A stretch of 64,000 nt of DNA from Triplophysa rosa (lineage: Eukaryota; Chordata; Actinopteri; Cypriniformes; Nemacheilidae): positions 3,883,951 to 3,947,950 of the forward strand of contig NC_079913.1 of NCBI RefSeq assembly GCF_024868665.1, read 5' to 3'. This document shows, piece after piece, positions 23,844-36,291 of the stretch (the first letter of the stretch is position 1; the number at the start of each line of letters is the position of its first letter). The notes under the pieces were generated by a model. The model had not been told where the DNA came from. It was given only the letters and a program-made list of their open reading frames with translations, and did no database searches. The position numbers and the translations under genes were made by a program.

Positions 23844-24066
23844 TTAAAGGCGGGGTGTCCGATTTCTCTTAGCCGTTGTTGATGTTCAAATCACCAAAAC
23901 AAGCACACCCCTACCCCCATCTTTCGCTTTCGTCAGCGCTAGGCTCGGCTAATGTCCATTCTGTGCACTGTGCACCTTACTGCTGACTGGCTACAGGGTT
24001 GTTTTGGTACTCGGCCCGACTCAGTTATTTAAAGCGTAATTCGGAAATTGGTTACCCCGCCTTTAA
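23844..24066. mobile_element. Short TTAA-flanked MITE
   Basis: Ends TTAAAGGCGGGGTGTCCGAT and (inverse) TTTAAAGGCGGGGTAACC form inverted repeats with TTAA at both edges. The 223-bp body is GC-rich and has no frame. Confidence 0.75.
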
Positions 24067-24227
24067 AAGCAACTATAAGGAGCCATAAGCATTGTGGAGG
24101 TAGTCAATGACCGCAGAAGTACTGGATAGATTATTGAACACTCTCCTCTCAGGTTGAGAGGTGATGCACTCTAACATGTAAATCAAGTGATGGTGGAAAC
24201 AAGTAAAAGGTGTCCCGTGTTCTAAAG

Positions 24228-24520
24228 CAGTGGTTCTCAAACTGGGGGCCGTGGCCTCCTGGGGGGCCCCAAGATGGTTCCAGGGGGCCACAGATTTTGT
24301 GGTATTTTAGAAATATAGATATTTATCATAAAATCAAATCAAACATCAGAAAAACAACGCCACCAACCAAAAGAATTGATGTTTTAGCATTGTTTAACTG
24401 AATATTTTCTTGGTTTAATTAAAATTTTAAGTTTAAGATTATACGTTTTTATTTGGGGGGCCGCAAAGCAATGCACTCTACACAAAGGGGGCCTTACAAC
24501 AAAAAGTTTGAGAACCATTG
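24228..24520. mobile_element. hAT-type MITE with perfect 8-bp target duplication
   Basis: The element starts CAGTGGTTCTCAAACTGGGG and ends AGTTTGAGAACCATTG. The duplication ttctaaag flanks it at 24220-24227 and 24521-24528. Total length is 293 bp with no frame. Confidence 0.92.
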
Positions 24521-24529
24521 TTCTAAAGC

Positions 24530-25155
24530 AATGTCTACACTTTCTGACAGAGGTCCACTGTCTTCCTGATATCCTTATGGATTCTGAGGATCACACAAAA
24601 ACAATACCCGTTACTTAGAAATATATAGAATTAACACCTGATTTTATGAGACATCACAATTTACTTTTACCTGTTGTGTAACATTAAACTGAATGAGAAA
24701 TTCTTACAGAATAAAACAAAATAAAAAACTCTTAATTTATTAATTTAAGTAGAAAGATAATGACATGATCAAGTTAACAAAAAAGTTAACTGATAAAATA
24801 TGCAAATCTCAGAAGCAGCATTAATTAACAGAAATCTATGATATGGCCGCTTTGGGTGTCTTTAGCTTATGTCACGCACATGCTCACCATATTTTAGTGT
24901 CTCACCATATCCCTGACCAACTCAGGTTTGTTGATCAGACACGCTCCGTAACCTTCAGACACAGCCCACCTGCAGCAAACACAACACCACTGGTGTCAAA
25001 ATGTGATCAAATCTACAGAAATCAGAAATTGATCACATCAGTGCCTTAAATAAGAGTTTAAATATGAGACTACACGGCTCTTGCATTTAAAATATATTTC
25101 AGAAGTGTGTTTACTCATCGTGTTATCTTTGGTGGTTATGTTATACACTTATTTG
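24530..25155. other. Intergenic sequence, nothing identified
   Basis: AT-rich, no recognisable repeat or gene on either strand. Confidence 0.4.
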
Positions 25156-25859
25156 TATGGAGGACGAAACCTGCAAAAACAATAAATAAAGAAATACATA
25201 AATATGTGTATAAATACACATATTTCCATTAAAATATGTATACAAATAATTGAATGTTTGGTGAGATAAACAAATAATGTAAATAAATTATTTATTATTT
25301 ATTATAAAATATTTTTCCTTGGCGCAACAGGCTAATAAGATGGTGTTGATCATGCATCAGTAGGCGGGTCTTGCGCGTTTGACTGCGCATGAGTATTAAC
25401 TTAGGTTCAATGAATGCGTATGATTTTTTTAGAGTAAATGCATGTTTACACGAATTAGGTCAGTTAACAGCTACGCGTGACATGGCTTTAGATCCTGTTG
25501 TAGTCAGAAAAGAACAGTAGCTAGAACAGGTGCTCCACTCATAAGACATGCCAGTGTCATTGTGTGTGTCTGGGCGTCCGTATGTCGTCTGTCTGTATAT
25601 GTTGTAAGCTTGGGTTGTTTGTTTATATCGTCCTGTCGTGTATTCAGAACAATTTTATGCTTTAGATTTCAAAAATTAATACGGAACTATAAAGAAATAA
25701 ATGAAAGATTAAGGGAAAATTGTTACTTTGGGTTTAGCTTCTCAAACATTTAATACTTTGTTTACTTATTTTAACAGCAATATGTGTATTTATACACATA
25801 TTTATGTATTTATTTCCGCATTTATTTATTTATAGTTTTTGCAGGTTTCGTCCTCCATA
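25156..25859. mobile_element. Non-autonomous DNA transposon with long inverted termini
   Basis: The left end TATGGAGGACGAAACCTGCA and the right end TGCAGGTTTCGTCCTCCATA are inverted repeats. The inverted homology extends inward for about 80 bp through AAATACATAAATATGTG and TATAAATACACATAT. Length is 704 bp with no transposase. Superfamily not assigned. Confidence 0.8.
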
Positions 25860-25916
25860 ATTTATGGTTGTGTGCAGTCTTAATAACTAAAAAAATAAAA
25901 AAGCACACAGAGGAAC

Positions 25917-26653
25917 TTAACTGAAGTGCGCCCTCCTGTGGTCATGTGTCTCCATTACACCACTGCACCCAGATAGGAGATCTGTATAACATATTTTCTT
26001 TCATATATATATTTGGCAATTCCAAATATATAAAAAAACAAACTCTTTCAAAATGTTAGTGAACCATGCAAAATAATTATTTTTGTTATTATGTATAATG
26101 TGTTATTATATCTTTTGATAAATTAAAGAAACGAGACTGAGGATTTTAACTGAACGGCGCCCTCCTGTGGTCACGTGTGTCATGTACATCACTGTACCCT
26201 GTAATAACACCCAGAGAAGTTATTTTACAAAGATTTAATTTTATAAAGATACAAATGTATTTTATAATTTAGTGATCACTTTGTTCAGTAATAGGATTTG
26301 TTTAGCAAATATTCTTTTAGGTATATTTTTAGTTAAATCCTAACAAAAACTGTTCTAGTGACCATGATGTACAGACCTATGAGCAAAATAATAACACTTT
26401 ATGAATGATTCCATTTCATTAATTACATAATTTATAGTCGTGTTCAGTATTAATAAATAACTAACAAATTAAAAATACACACAAAGGAATTTAACTAAGT
26501 GCGCCCTCCTGTGGTGATATGTCTCTATTACACCACTCCACCCCGATTTAGCTATAAGGACACTCCGAGGAGAAACAATAATTAAAAAGTTTGACATCGA
26601 TTTAATTAGCAACACATTTTTTTTAACTCAGTGACTACTTTGTCCAGTAATAA

Positions 26654-26690
<37 letters not shown>

Positions 26691-26949
26691 GCAATTCCTA
26701 AACAAACTCCTTCAAAATGTTAGTGAACCATGCAAAATAATTATTGTGTTTTATATCTTTTGATAAATTAAAGAAACGAGACTGAGGATTTTAACTGAAC
26801 GGCGCCCTCCTGTGGTAAAATAATTCGTATAACATATAGGCTATTCTTTCAGATATACTTTTGCAAATTTCTGAAAACTCCTTTAAAACATCAATAAACA
26901 ATGCATATGACATGTGAGCAAAATAATACTATATATATATATATACTGT

Positions 26950-26986
<37 letters not shown>

Positions 26987-27375
26987 ATTGTATTGTATTA
27001 TATTATATTAATAACTAAGAGTTTGGTTCCAAAATGAGATCACGTTCTTTTTATTGTGCATTCCAATCAATATCAATCAAACTGCAGTTGGTTTGTTTTG
27101 ATTTATGTGGGCAATATTATATTGTATTAATATATATATTAATATATATATACATTAAGATTATTGAGTTCTTTTGTCCTCTTATTTTTTAAAGAACCGA
27201 CAGCGAGTAATTTAACCAATCTGTGCCCTATTGTGGTCACCTCTGCACCCTGTAACGACACTCTGAGAAGAAAAAAATGGATTATGGATTATGTACTCCC
27301 TGTCTTTTCATTTGTTTGGTTTTAATAAATTCGAGACAGAGGCTATAAACTGAACGGCGCCCTCCTGTGGTGACT
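25917..27375. repeat. Degenerate repeats, each carrying a CTCF-like motif
   Basis: Five copies of GCGCCCTCCTGTGGT lie at about 25928, 26157, 26501, 26803 and 27358, and a decayed sixth near 27224. Between them, longer homology repeats (for example ATTAAAGAAACGAGACTGAG before the motif, and TCAAAATGTTAGTGAACCAT at about 26049 and 26713). On the minus strand the motif reads CCACAGGAGGGCGC, matching the CTCF core at 12 of 14 positions. All copies point the same way. Confidence 0.65.
26650..26690. repeat. (TA)n microsatellite
   Basis: An AT-dinucleotide run embedded in one of the repeats. A second, interrupted (TA)n run lies at about 26930-26985. Confidence 0.9.
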
Positions 27376-27480
27376 TGAGTGATTTGCTTCAACCTATTAC
27401 ATCTACTCTTGTGTGAATTTAAATTTGCATTGACGTAAGCAGTGTTTCCCAATCCCGATCCTATAGGCAAAACCAACACC

Positions 27481-28212
27481 TATGGCAAGCCGAATTAGCT
27501 TTTAATCATTCTCAGGATATGCATTTTTGATATCAACAATTAAATTTTTACTAGTAAAAATTATAATTCTTGATATCAACAATTGAATTACTATATGTAA
27601 AAATGACAATTTATGATATCAAGAATTACATTTTCACTAGTGACAATGTTAATTCTTGATATCAACAATGTGATTGTTACTAGTAAGAAAGCCATTTTAG
27701 ATATCTACAATTACTCTTAGATTTAATGATATCTGAAATGTATTTCCTGATATCAGAAATACCAAATGCAACATGTTAAAATTCATTTACAGATACCAAG
27801 AATGAGCATTTCAACTAGTAAAAATTGAATTCTTGATATCAAAAATTATGTTTTTTACTAGTAAGAATTGCATTTCTGATATCTGAAATAAGATTTTTAA
27901 CATGTAAGAAATTAATTATTGATATCTGAAATTGAATTTGAATGGCAGTCTATTGTGATATTTAACTAGTAAAAATGCAATTACAGATATGAAGAATACA
28001 CATTTCTGCGAGTGATGACGTGATTGCTGATATCAAGAATTCACATTTTTACTAGTGAAAATTTAATTACTGATATCAAAAATAGTAATTGTTACTAGTA
28101 GAAATTCCATTGTTGATATCAAGAATTATAATTTTTACTAGTAAAAATTGAATTGTTGATATAAAAAAATGCATATCCTGATAATGATTAAAAGCTAATT
28201 CGGCTTGCCATA
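27481..28212. mobile_element. Large fold-back element with alternating GATATC and ACTAGT palindromes
   Basis: Termini TATGGCAAGCCGAATTAGCT and AGCTAATTCGGCTTGCCATA are perfect inverted repeats, and inverted similarity continues inward. The interior is built from alternating short palindromes, (C/T)TGATATCAA and TTACTAGTAA, each recurring at roughly 50-bp spacing, more than ten times in all. No coding capacity. Superfamily uncertain. Confidence 0.85.
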
Positions 28213-28800
28213 AACACAACACATTTTGTATGTTTCACCAATGTAATGTAACTCTTAATGAACTCATCAGTTCATTAGCAGAGCTCATAATGGACACATC
28301 CAAAGTGTCTTTGGGAACAGACGTTTTAGTGTATGCATTATATACTTTACCTTATAGTTTGACATTGTTCTTGTAAATGTAAAGAAATGTTCTATATTAA
28401 CTTGAAGGCGTAATCTAGTTTTAAAAGCATATATTCATTTAACAGACGCTTTTATCCAAAGTGTTTATCAGTCTAAAATAATAGAAATATTTAACCCATA
28501 TACATGAATTCACATGTAAGCATATCCGTGTTTAATAGTTCAAAACACATAGTCCTAATTAAGATCTACAGGTTTAGGTACTTGAAATGTCTTAAACTGA
28601 AACAATTGTCCATCATCAGCTCAAGTGCAACTCGGCAAATAAAAAAAAGTTTAAAAGTTAACAAGAACTTTAACAGGTTTATTTGATCATTTGAGAATCA
28701 TAATTTTCTCTTGCAAGCTCATCATCTCAGTTTTTAGATCGAGCTGATTTGCATTGCTAAACAGATGCAGAAGTTTCAGTGAACTGACACAGGACCGTGT
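28213..28800. other. Intergenic sequence before the scaf11 3' end
   Basis: AT-rich. A 30-bp fragment of the SINE/L2 tail lies on the minus strand near 28438-28462 (cagacgcttttatccaaag). Nothing else is seen. Confidence 0.5.
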
Positions 28801-28804
28801 ACAG

Positions 28805-29119
28805 AAGCTGGTTTATTTAAGGAGGGTAAACATACACAGTGATTCAACTGCATGAACAGATTAAAGACAACCTGCATATGACAAAAAATCAGTTTAGCTC
28901 AGAGACAAACTACCCGTGTTTTTTCACGCAAGGTTATGAATTAATCACACACACACTCAAATACACACATTCAGCTATCTGCAGGGAATAATATAGCTAA
29001 CGCACATATATTCCAGATTCATTTGATGCTTCTAAAGAGAAAATCATCTCATTATGTCAATAGGACGACTACTGAGAGAAAGAGAGAGTGAGAACCAGAG
29101 AGAGAGTGAGAACCAGAGA

Positions 29120-29158
<39 letters not shown>

Positions 29159-29328
29159 CGAGAGAGCGAGAGAGCGAGAGAGCGAGAGAGCGAGAGAGCG
29201 AGAGAGAGAGAGAGAGAGAGAGNNNNNNNNNNNNNNNNNNNNNNNNNNNNNNNNNNNNNNNNNNNNNNNNNNNNNNNNNNNNNNNNNNNNNNNNNNNNNN
29301 NNNNNNNNNNNNNNNNNNNNNNNNNNNN

Positions 29329-29420
<92 letters not shown>

Positions 29421-29728
29421 CAGATCCAGTAGTACCACTTAAATCATTTGCTTTGATTACTCGTTCTCTTTGCTACTTTAAACTTAAAGGCAAATTGAAA
29501 TTAAATGAACACCATTACAAACCCTTAACCCTCCCCATTTTACAGACCCCCCACACACCCATGAGACACAATCCAATAAAGGGCATTTGCACTATATCAA
29601 ATCCAAATTAAACAAAATATGTAATCTCTAGAAAAATCTTCATTCTGGTTATGTAAATATGTTAAGAGCTCCAGTCAGTGACACCTGAAATTGCACTTGT
29701 GCATTCCGCAGAGCAGTGAGTCTCAGCT
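28805..29728 (-). terminator. scaf11 3' UTR and poly(A) signal
   Basis: On the minus strand an AATAAA (tttatt at 28812-28817) lies about 0.9 kb past the stop codon. The UTR contains a long (CT)n tract with an assembly gap. The exact cleavage site is not determined. Confidence 0.55.
29077..29417. repeat. (AG)n tract with 106-N assembly gap
   Basis: An (AG)n/(CT)n tract with GAGAGC variants on the left and a pure run on the right. Positions 29223-29328 are N. The long Arg/Glu or Leu/Ser frames across it are artefacts. True tract length is unknown. Confidence 0.97.
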
Positions 29729-32700
29729 TTACTCGGATTTGTTTTTGCGAATGCGTTTGTATTTGTCCACGTACGCCTTCACCAGGTTGGACACCTTATC
29801 TGCATTCACCTCTCCACTCTTGCTGTGACACACCTGAGAGAAAAACACATTAATTTAAGATTATTTGAAAAACTACATTGAAATCATATTAAAATAGCAG
29901 AACGTACCTTTTCCACCGCTTTGCGTACAATCTCCTTATATTCCTCCTTGGTAATTTCATTCTTTTGATAATATGGCTTAATTGCGGCTTTGACCTCATT
30001 GATGGCGCGCTCCTGAATCTGCAACTTCTTTTTGAAAAGAGAATTATTTATAGTGTGACAGTTCACTGGTAGTTAGAAAAGCAGCTGTTTATTTAAAAGT
30101 GCACCCTGACCTTCTCTTTCTTTGAACTGTCAGCATGGGCTTTGCTGTGAGATGAAGGCTGGGGGGTGGTGGAGGATGGCTGAGCCACACTGAGGGTCCC
30201 TGCCGGTTGAGGCACGGCTGTACCTGCTTTTGTTGGCATAGGTTTGAAGGAAGCTTTGCCCGGGACTGAGAAATTAGGCATCACCTGCTGTAAAAAACAC
30301 ACATGTTATTTAAAACAATGCTCTGGTACTCGCAAGACACTTTAAACTGAGGTATAGCTACCTGAGATGTGTGGCTTTCAGCGGGCACAGTAGTGAATCC
30401 CCCCTGCTGCACAGGTGGAGGTGGTGGGGGTGGTGGTGGCAGACCCTGCACAGCGATGGACTGGACCTGAAGGAGAGGTCCGGCCGGGTGCAGAGGTCCT
30501 GTCGGGTGCAGATGAACTGGGACGGGAGGTGGCATGCTGAACTGAGCAGGCTGCAGGCCGGGAACTGGAGGTCTGGGTACCAGAGATGGCATGGGGTAAC
30601 GTAAGACCCCCAGCATGCCAAGCTGAGGGGGCATCAGGGTGGGCAGGGGTTGGGGCACAGCCTCAGTTTGCAGGGGGGTGTTTGTCTGATTCTGAGGGGG
30701 ATCTGAAATGTGACAGAAATGCCATTGTGTTATTTAATGTAAAACCTCCTAAAACATCACCATATCACTCTGTGAATAAAAAAATTTTTGCACACAAAAA
30801 TCTCTCAAACACATGACCAGGTGATATTTTATCCCATAATATAAAAGATGCAATGTGAAAATTTAGCAAGATTCACTCTAGCTTACAAATATCAGTGATT
30901 CAATTTTGAGATGAAGACAGACCTTGTTTCGAGGGGCCTGATGCACTTTGCTCCTCCTCTTGTCTGTTCCAGACGTTGCCGGCACCTCCTCTGTCCCTGC
31001 GTGAGTAGTAGCTCTGCACATCAGCAGGAAGAGTTCGACGCACGGCCCAGCTCGATGCTGAAGACCACCCTGAACGATCCATTGGCATGTCAGAGCCCTC
31101 AGGCTCTTTTCTCTTTACTCCAGCTCGGTTCTCATTAAAGCGATTGTATGAATCTATGTTATTAGATGTCCCTGAGAAAGAATTACGTTGCCTCCAATTA
31201 TCTGCCGGATCTCCCTGCTGGCTGGAAGACCAGTGTGCACCTCTGCCACGCCCGGCAGAACGCTGCCCCTGATCCATGTTCCAGCCACCTCGTGACCAGG
31301 ACTCTGCAGGAGGATCGCTCGTGTTTTCTTCTCGTCTCGGCTCACGCCCTCTTGTATCAGCTTCCGCATAAGTCATCTCCCTCTCCCTCACCCAGTCTGG
31401 GTTCTCACTCCTGCCCCGGTCCGGCGACGCCTCATTGAAGTTGCCGTTGTTAGAAGAGATAGGCGCTCTCGCTGAGAAATGACTGGGCTTCTCTGAATCG
31501 TTCCACCAGTTGGAATTGCGAAAACCTTTCCCACCTCCTCTGCTCCGCCATCCGTCCCCACCCCATGATTCTCTCTTGTGAGGGGAGTGGCCAGTGTGGT
31601 CCACGTGCTCCTGAGATGGGCTCCTGCAGTTGGCCTGGTTTCTGGTTCTGGATCTTGAACGGCTGCGTCGCCTATGACTCCGCTCTTTACTACGACTGCG
31701 TTCTCTGCTACGACTGCGGTTGCGCTTACAGTCTTGCTTATCTTCATGTTGCTCGCGGCTACTTGACGTGGATCGGGTCGTGCTGCTTCGGTCTCGCGAT
31801 CGAGATCTTGACCTGCGTGACCCTTCATTTCTAGACTCTCTGCTGGGAGACCAGGTGGTCGTAGGTGAGTGAAATCGAGACCTGCGTGCTCGTCCCTCCT
31901 TTTTGTCTAAGTCTTTTAGGTCTTTACAGGAATCAGTTTTGGGGTCAGGTGTAGGGTCTTGACTGGGAATTTGAGGCACGTTAGCATCTTTCTCAGCTGC
32001 AGCATTGACTTCATTCTCAGACGGAGGTGAATCACACTCCATGGGAATGAGGTCAGTGTTGTCTTGAGGGCTTCTTGCCTTGGTGTCCAAACACTCCGAG
32101 GTGGCATTCTCTTGTGTAACCAATGGGAGCAGTTGATCTGACGGATAGGTGCTCTGATCCTCGACAGGTGGAAGACTGGAGGACTCCTGCTTGAGATCTG
32201 CATCAGTATTCTCTGTTGTGATGTCAGACTCGTGTTTGAGATCAGTGATGATGTTTGAAGTGTCTGCTGAAAGCTCAGCTGTTGGTTCCACACTGACAGA
32301 TTCATCATTTTGAGAAGCAGACTCAGGCTCCACACAGGAAAGAAGTACACCGTCTTCCTTTACTGGGGAAACATTCAACGGTTCTTCTTGGTTTTCATCA
32401 CATTTTTCCACTATTGGTTTGTTTTCCAACATGTCACCTTGTGAAAGTGTCTGATTGTCTTCATGTTCATCAGTATTCATACTGACCTCTTCCTCAACTG
32501 TGTTTGTTTCTTCTTCATGTTGATTAACATCAGGGGAAATTTGTTCATTCTCATCACAACTGTTCTCATTCTCATCACAACTCTTCTCATTCTCATCACA
32601 ACTCTTCTCATTCTCATCACAACTCTTCTCATTCTCACCACAACTCTTCTCATTCTCACCACAACTCTTCTCATTCTCACCACAACTCTTCTCATTCTCC

Positions 32701-35700
32701 TCCTCCATCTTCTGCTCTGGATCTGTTGGTTGGGGGTCACTGTTGGCCTGATGAGATCTCTGAGCTTCTTTTTGTTCCTGGTCTCCTTCGGTTTCCTCTG
32801 ATTCTTCTTTCTTTGATACTGCTTCCTCCTCATGATTCTCAGGCTCTGCTTCCTGTTCCTCCTCCTCCTCATGTCTTTCCACCAGAGAGGTTTTCTTTGC
32901 ACGACCTTTTGTTTTTGTCCTCTGATTGTTCTCTTGCGGGTCTCTGCTTGTAGACGCATGTGTATTGTTTGCCGTTTGTGGTGTAGTTGAATGGTTGGTG
33001 GAAGAGGACGCATCTGAATCTGTGGCCTGGGACTGTTCGCCTGCAGTATCCTCAGACTCGGTGCGAGTGTGCCGAGAGGAGCGTCTTGTCGCAACAGCTT
33101 GTGTTGGCTTTGCCGAGCTCTTTGAACCTCTGGTTCCCTTTCTCTCCTCACCTTTGGGACATGTGACGGCACAAACTCTGCCATAAGGAACTGAGGAACA
33201 CAGAACAAATGACAAGTTATGTGAGGACTGTACGACCTTAGATTCAAACATATGTGTTGGTATTTTGAAAAGGTTTGGATCTCTCACCTGAGTGTTCTGA
33301 GAGCAGAAGATTAAGAGATGCAGAGGCAGCTGACAGGAGCAGGTGTGAATGCAGGGACACCCTAAATATAATCAGTAAGCAAACACTTACAAGCTTTAAC
33401 ATTTTTATTTAACTCATAGTATTGTTGAACGTTTGATTTTCTTTGTAATTTTGCATGGTAGTTCCTGTTGCCCAACTGGTAGAGCAAGACACAGTATTGG
33501 AGGGAATGCATGTGCTGATAAAACATACAGCTTTGAATGCACTGTTAATTGTTTTGGATGAAACTGTTGACAAAATCAGCATTTTTAAAACATGCTCCTC
33601 ACCTTGGAAAACCTGTAGAGATGGCAGGTGAAAAGGCAGGTAACCACCGGGGTTTCCTCTCTAATCTGCTCCACTGGACATCATCCGGCAACTCCTCACA
33701 AACCTCAACAGATTCAGTTCTACAACAACAAACACAAAACTAACATGTACCAAACAGACACTGTTCCCCAGCAAATCAAAACACAGAGAACTAAATTCAT
33801 GCAAAAGCATTGGGCCAGTGTGCGCTTACATGATATGAGTCACAGTACCGACCGACGCCCCCTGCCGGCTGGGCAGTGATGAGTGAACATGCTGAGAGCG
33901 CAGAAGAGCGCGGCAGGAGTCTCCGCTCATCTAAACGTGAAAAGAACAAGATTATACGTAAGGGCTTAACATTTTCTGTTTCACTGATTTTAGGAAGCAA
34001 ACAGAGAAATAAAACTGAAGTGCAGGACTAACCTTTCTGTTTTTATGCACAAATTTGTCAGAGTCACCTGTTGAAGAGTTAAAAATCTTTCATTTGTAAT
34101 TTTGTTAACTCTCTGGAAAGATCTACTTCAGCTGTTCTCTTGAACAAGATGTCCTTACAACCTCTCATCTTAAACTTTATCTAAACATATCAAAATGAGC
34201 ACTGAGACCAAGAAGCTTTACATATATTTTACATTTATTAATTTAGAGAGAAGTTAAATTTTAACCTAGATCATACTAAAAACACTAACATAACCACTCA
34301 CAATCACCTTAAACAAAACAATAACTGAGTCAATAATACATACATTTTCGAATGTGGCGTTTCTGTTTGCCATCAACTCTTTTCTCTTGCATTCTCTTGG
34401 TTTCTTCTGTCTTGTCCCTGCGAGTGACAAAAACAATTTCAGAAATATTCAGACAGAAGAGTGAGCTGTTAAATAAACTCGAGCACAAGTGTGATGGCAC
34501 TTACACACAGACATGACACATCCTCTGAGCGTCCTGACCACTGCACATGTGCGGCTCTGACAGCTTGGACACTTTCACAGGAAGCTGAAACACAGAGAAG
34601 CTCAGTTTCATCAAGAGTCCTTCAAGACAGATATCCAGAACATCAGAAGGGCATCTGACCTTAATGCACAACTGCGAGAAGCCCTGCAGGTAGATCACAC
34701 TGAAGGGTCTGCGGTCCACTGGGCAGGACTGGACCATCTGCATACCATAACACACAACATTACAAATCTAACACCTCTAATGTTCTTTACAGCTGGGTGG
34801 TATGACCACATTTGAGTTGAATTTCCAGAATAAATAAAGATAAAAGCTGCAGGATATTGAAGAAAAACGCAATATGCAACAACTTGCTAAATAATGCAAT
34901 ATGATAATACTTGCAGTTTGTCAAATCAATTTGAACTATATTACTTTATATCTAAAACTGTTTATTTAAATGAAAAATTATATAATAAATGTTTAACGTT
35001 CTTTCTGATCATAGATCTTCCACACATCAGAGCACATGTATGCCTGACTTTGTCTATACATAACTTTTAGAAGTATATGAAAGCATTCAGTTTTCACAAA
35101 TCATTGCGATATGCAAAATTGCGATATTTGGATAATTCTGATATACTGTGCAGCCCCAATAAACAGATGTCAGGAAGGATATATACTGTCACCATGATCT
35201 GTAAACATTAATATCATGATATCACACTACCTGCTGTATGTGTATGTATGTTAGATTTGACCGCTATGTAGAGAAAACCTGACCTGCGCCCAGCGGAGAA
35301 TACAGGCAGAGCAATAGACATGTGTGCAGCAGTCTGGTACCGCTCTATCTGCTCGTCTGGGTCGGTTCAGACAGATAGGACAGCGCTGGGCTGCCTCATC
35401 CTCCGAACTCTGTCCATCTGAAAACACATAAAAGTTACAAAAAAGAAAACAGAAAACATCCTGTTATTACTCAGGAGAAAAAAAACAGAATCAAACGAGA
35501 GTATAATTGTTGAAACAGAGTATGGAGGTGTAAAATGAATGTAGATTGTAGAGGTAAAATACTCTGGATTTGATGAGAAATGTTTGAGTTCATATTGAGA
35601 TCAATAATATTGACTTTCGATCGCAGACTTGACAAATCTCTTCTGAAACTCTAATGACAAAGACATTTGTGAGATTTCTGACTCTTTTCTCACATGAAAT

Positions 35701-35891
35701 ATCTGAGATGGAGGTGAGACTTAAACAAAAGTTTCAATTTGGTCTCCATTTAATCTCACTGATGTCTAGGAGAAATAACTGAGCAATAAAGAAATCTCAT
35801 CTGTACTTTTTCTTTCTTCTTTCTTTCTTTCTTTCTTATGGGAACAGATGAAAGACAAGCCCCACTCACCCTTTCCTGGCCCCTCTCGCAT
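29729..35891 (-). CDS. scaf11: SR-related CTD-associated factor 11 (SCAF11)
   Basis: SCAF11 is a nuclear RING- and RS-containing protein linked to spliceosome assembly. Exons, 5' to 3' on the minus strand: 35891-35870, 35417-35284, 34737-34660, 34584-34505, 34417-34344, 33930-33830 (or 33920-33830), 33719-33603, 33361-33288, 33190-30923, 30702-30362, 30287-30111, 30027-29908 and 29833-29729. With the shorter exon 6 the total is 3681 nt (1226 residues), shorter than the human protein. Identity rests on the N-terminal [38 protein letters not shown], a Pro-rich stretch and the C-terminal [20 protein letters not shown] domain ending [12 protein letters not shown]. Exon 5-7 phase is unresolved, so residues of that segment are uncertain. 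Confidence 0.9.
30923..33190 (-). CDS. scaf11: scaf11 exon 9: acidic and RS-rich region
   Basis: This 2268-nt exon encodes an acidic, Glu/Asn/Ser-rich half, an RS-rich segment ([37 protein letters not shown]) and a conserved block ending near [17 protein letters not shown] domains mediate contacts with splicing factors. [14 protein letters not shown] matches the human protein. The acidic half contains a seven-residue tandem repeat. Confidence 0.94.
32549..32700 (-). repeat. 21-bp in-frame minisatellite in scaf11
   Basis: A 21-bp unit (ctcattctcatcacaactct on +) repeats about seven and a half times and encodes ENEKSCG then ENEKSCD heptads. The Gly/Asp switch splits the array into two homogenised blocks. 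The length keeps frame. Confidence 0.93.
34505..35891 (-). CDS. scaf11: scaf11 exons 1-4: start and RING finger
   Basis: Translation starts [18 protein letters not shown] in the 22-nt first coding exon. Exon 2 carries [13 protein letters not shown] and [16 protein letters not shown], and exon 3 SCPVDRRPF. This gives C-x2-C, C-x-H-x2-C-x2-C and C-x2-D, so the eighth zinc ligand is Asp, as in human SCAF11 (CPIDRKPF). Exon 4 ([18 protein letters not shown], then MCHVC) is Cys-containing and not obviously conserved. Confidence 0.9.
35425..35815. repeat. Copy of an unclassified ~400-bp interspersed repeat
   Basis: The text from about 35480 (AATCAAACGAGAGTATAATT) to 35800 matches 47890-48230 in the same orientation and 50420-50720 in reverse. 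This copy sits in a scaf11 5' intron. No terminal repeats or coding frame are visible. Confidence 0.7.
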
Positions 35892-36291
35892 CTTTGGCCC
35901 CGGGTCACAGCTGCTCTGAGCCCAGATTCACTGTACCAACACATTCAAAGAAATATCAACATAACATTTTCAACTACATTTCAGACATTTGAAAATTACA
36001 TAAATAATTTTGTAACTCTGTCACGGTAATTCAGTCGCTTTATTTACTCTCGAACAGCACAGCTGAAGTTTGAGTAGTTCATTAGCTGTCTGAGGTAACA
36101 TAGGTGTTTATAACACTTTATACTCTATTAAAGTCAATCTCGTGTAGATAGTGTACAAAAGTATTACACAGAGACACATAATAAATGATCAGTAAACATG
36201 TTTACATGTGGTGTTTGTTAGTTTAGACTCTTGTTTATGAGTGTGACGCGGCTAGTAGTGTTAGCATCTGCTGTCATCCACACACACTCAC

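Noticed and set aside
29052..29611. Long Arg/Glu and Leu/Ser open frames on both strands
   Set aside because: Translation of an (AG)n tract and an N gap; no coding content.
32463..33247. Frames of 112-256 codons overlapping scaf11 exon 9
   Set aside because: Alternative-frame readings of the Glu/Ser-rich exon and its 21-bp repeat.
33464..33500. tRNA-like A box (ACTGGTAGAGCAAGACAC) in a scaf11 intron
   Set aside because: No B box or tail nearby; too short to call a SINE.
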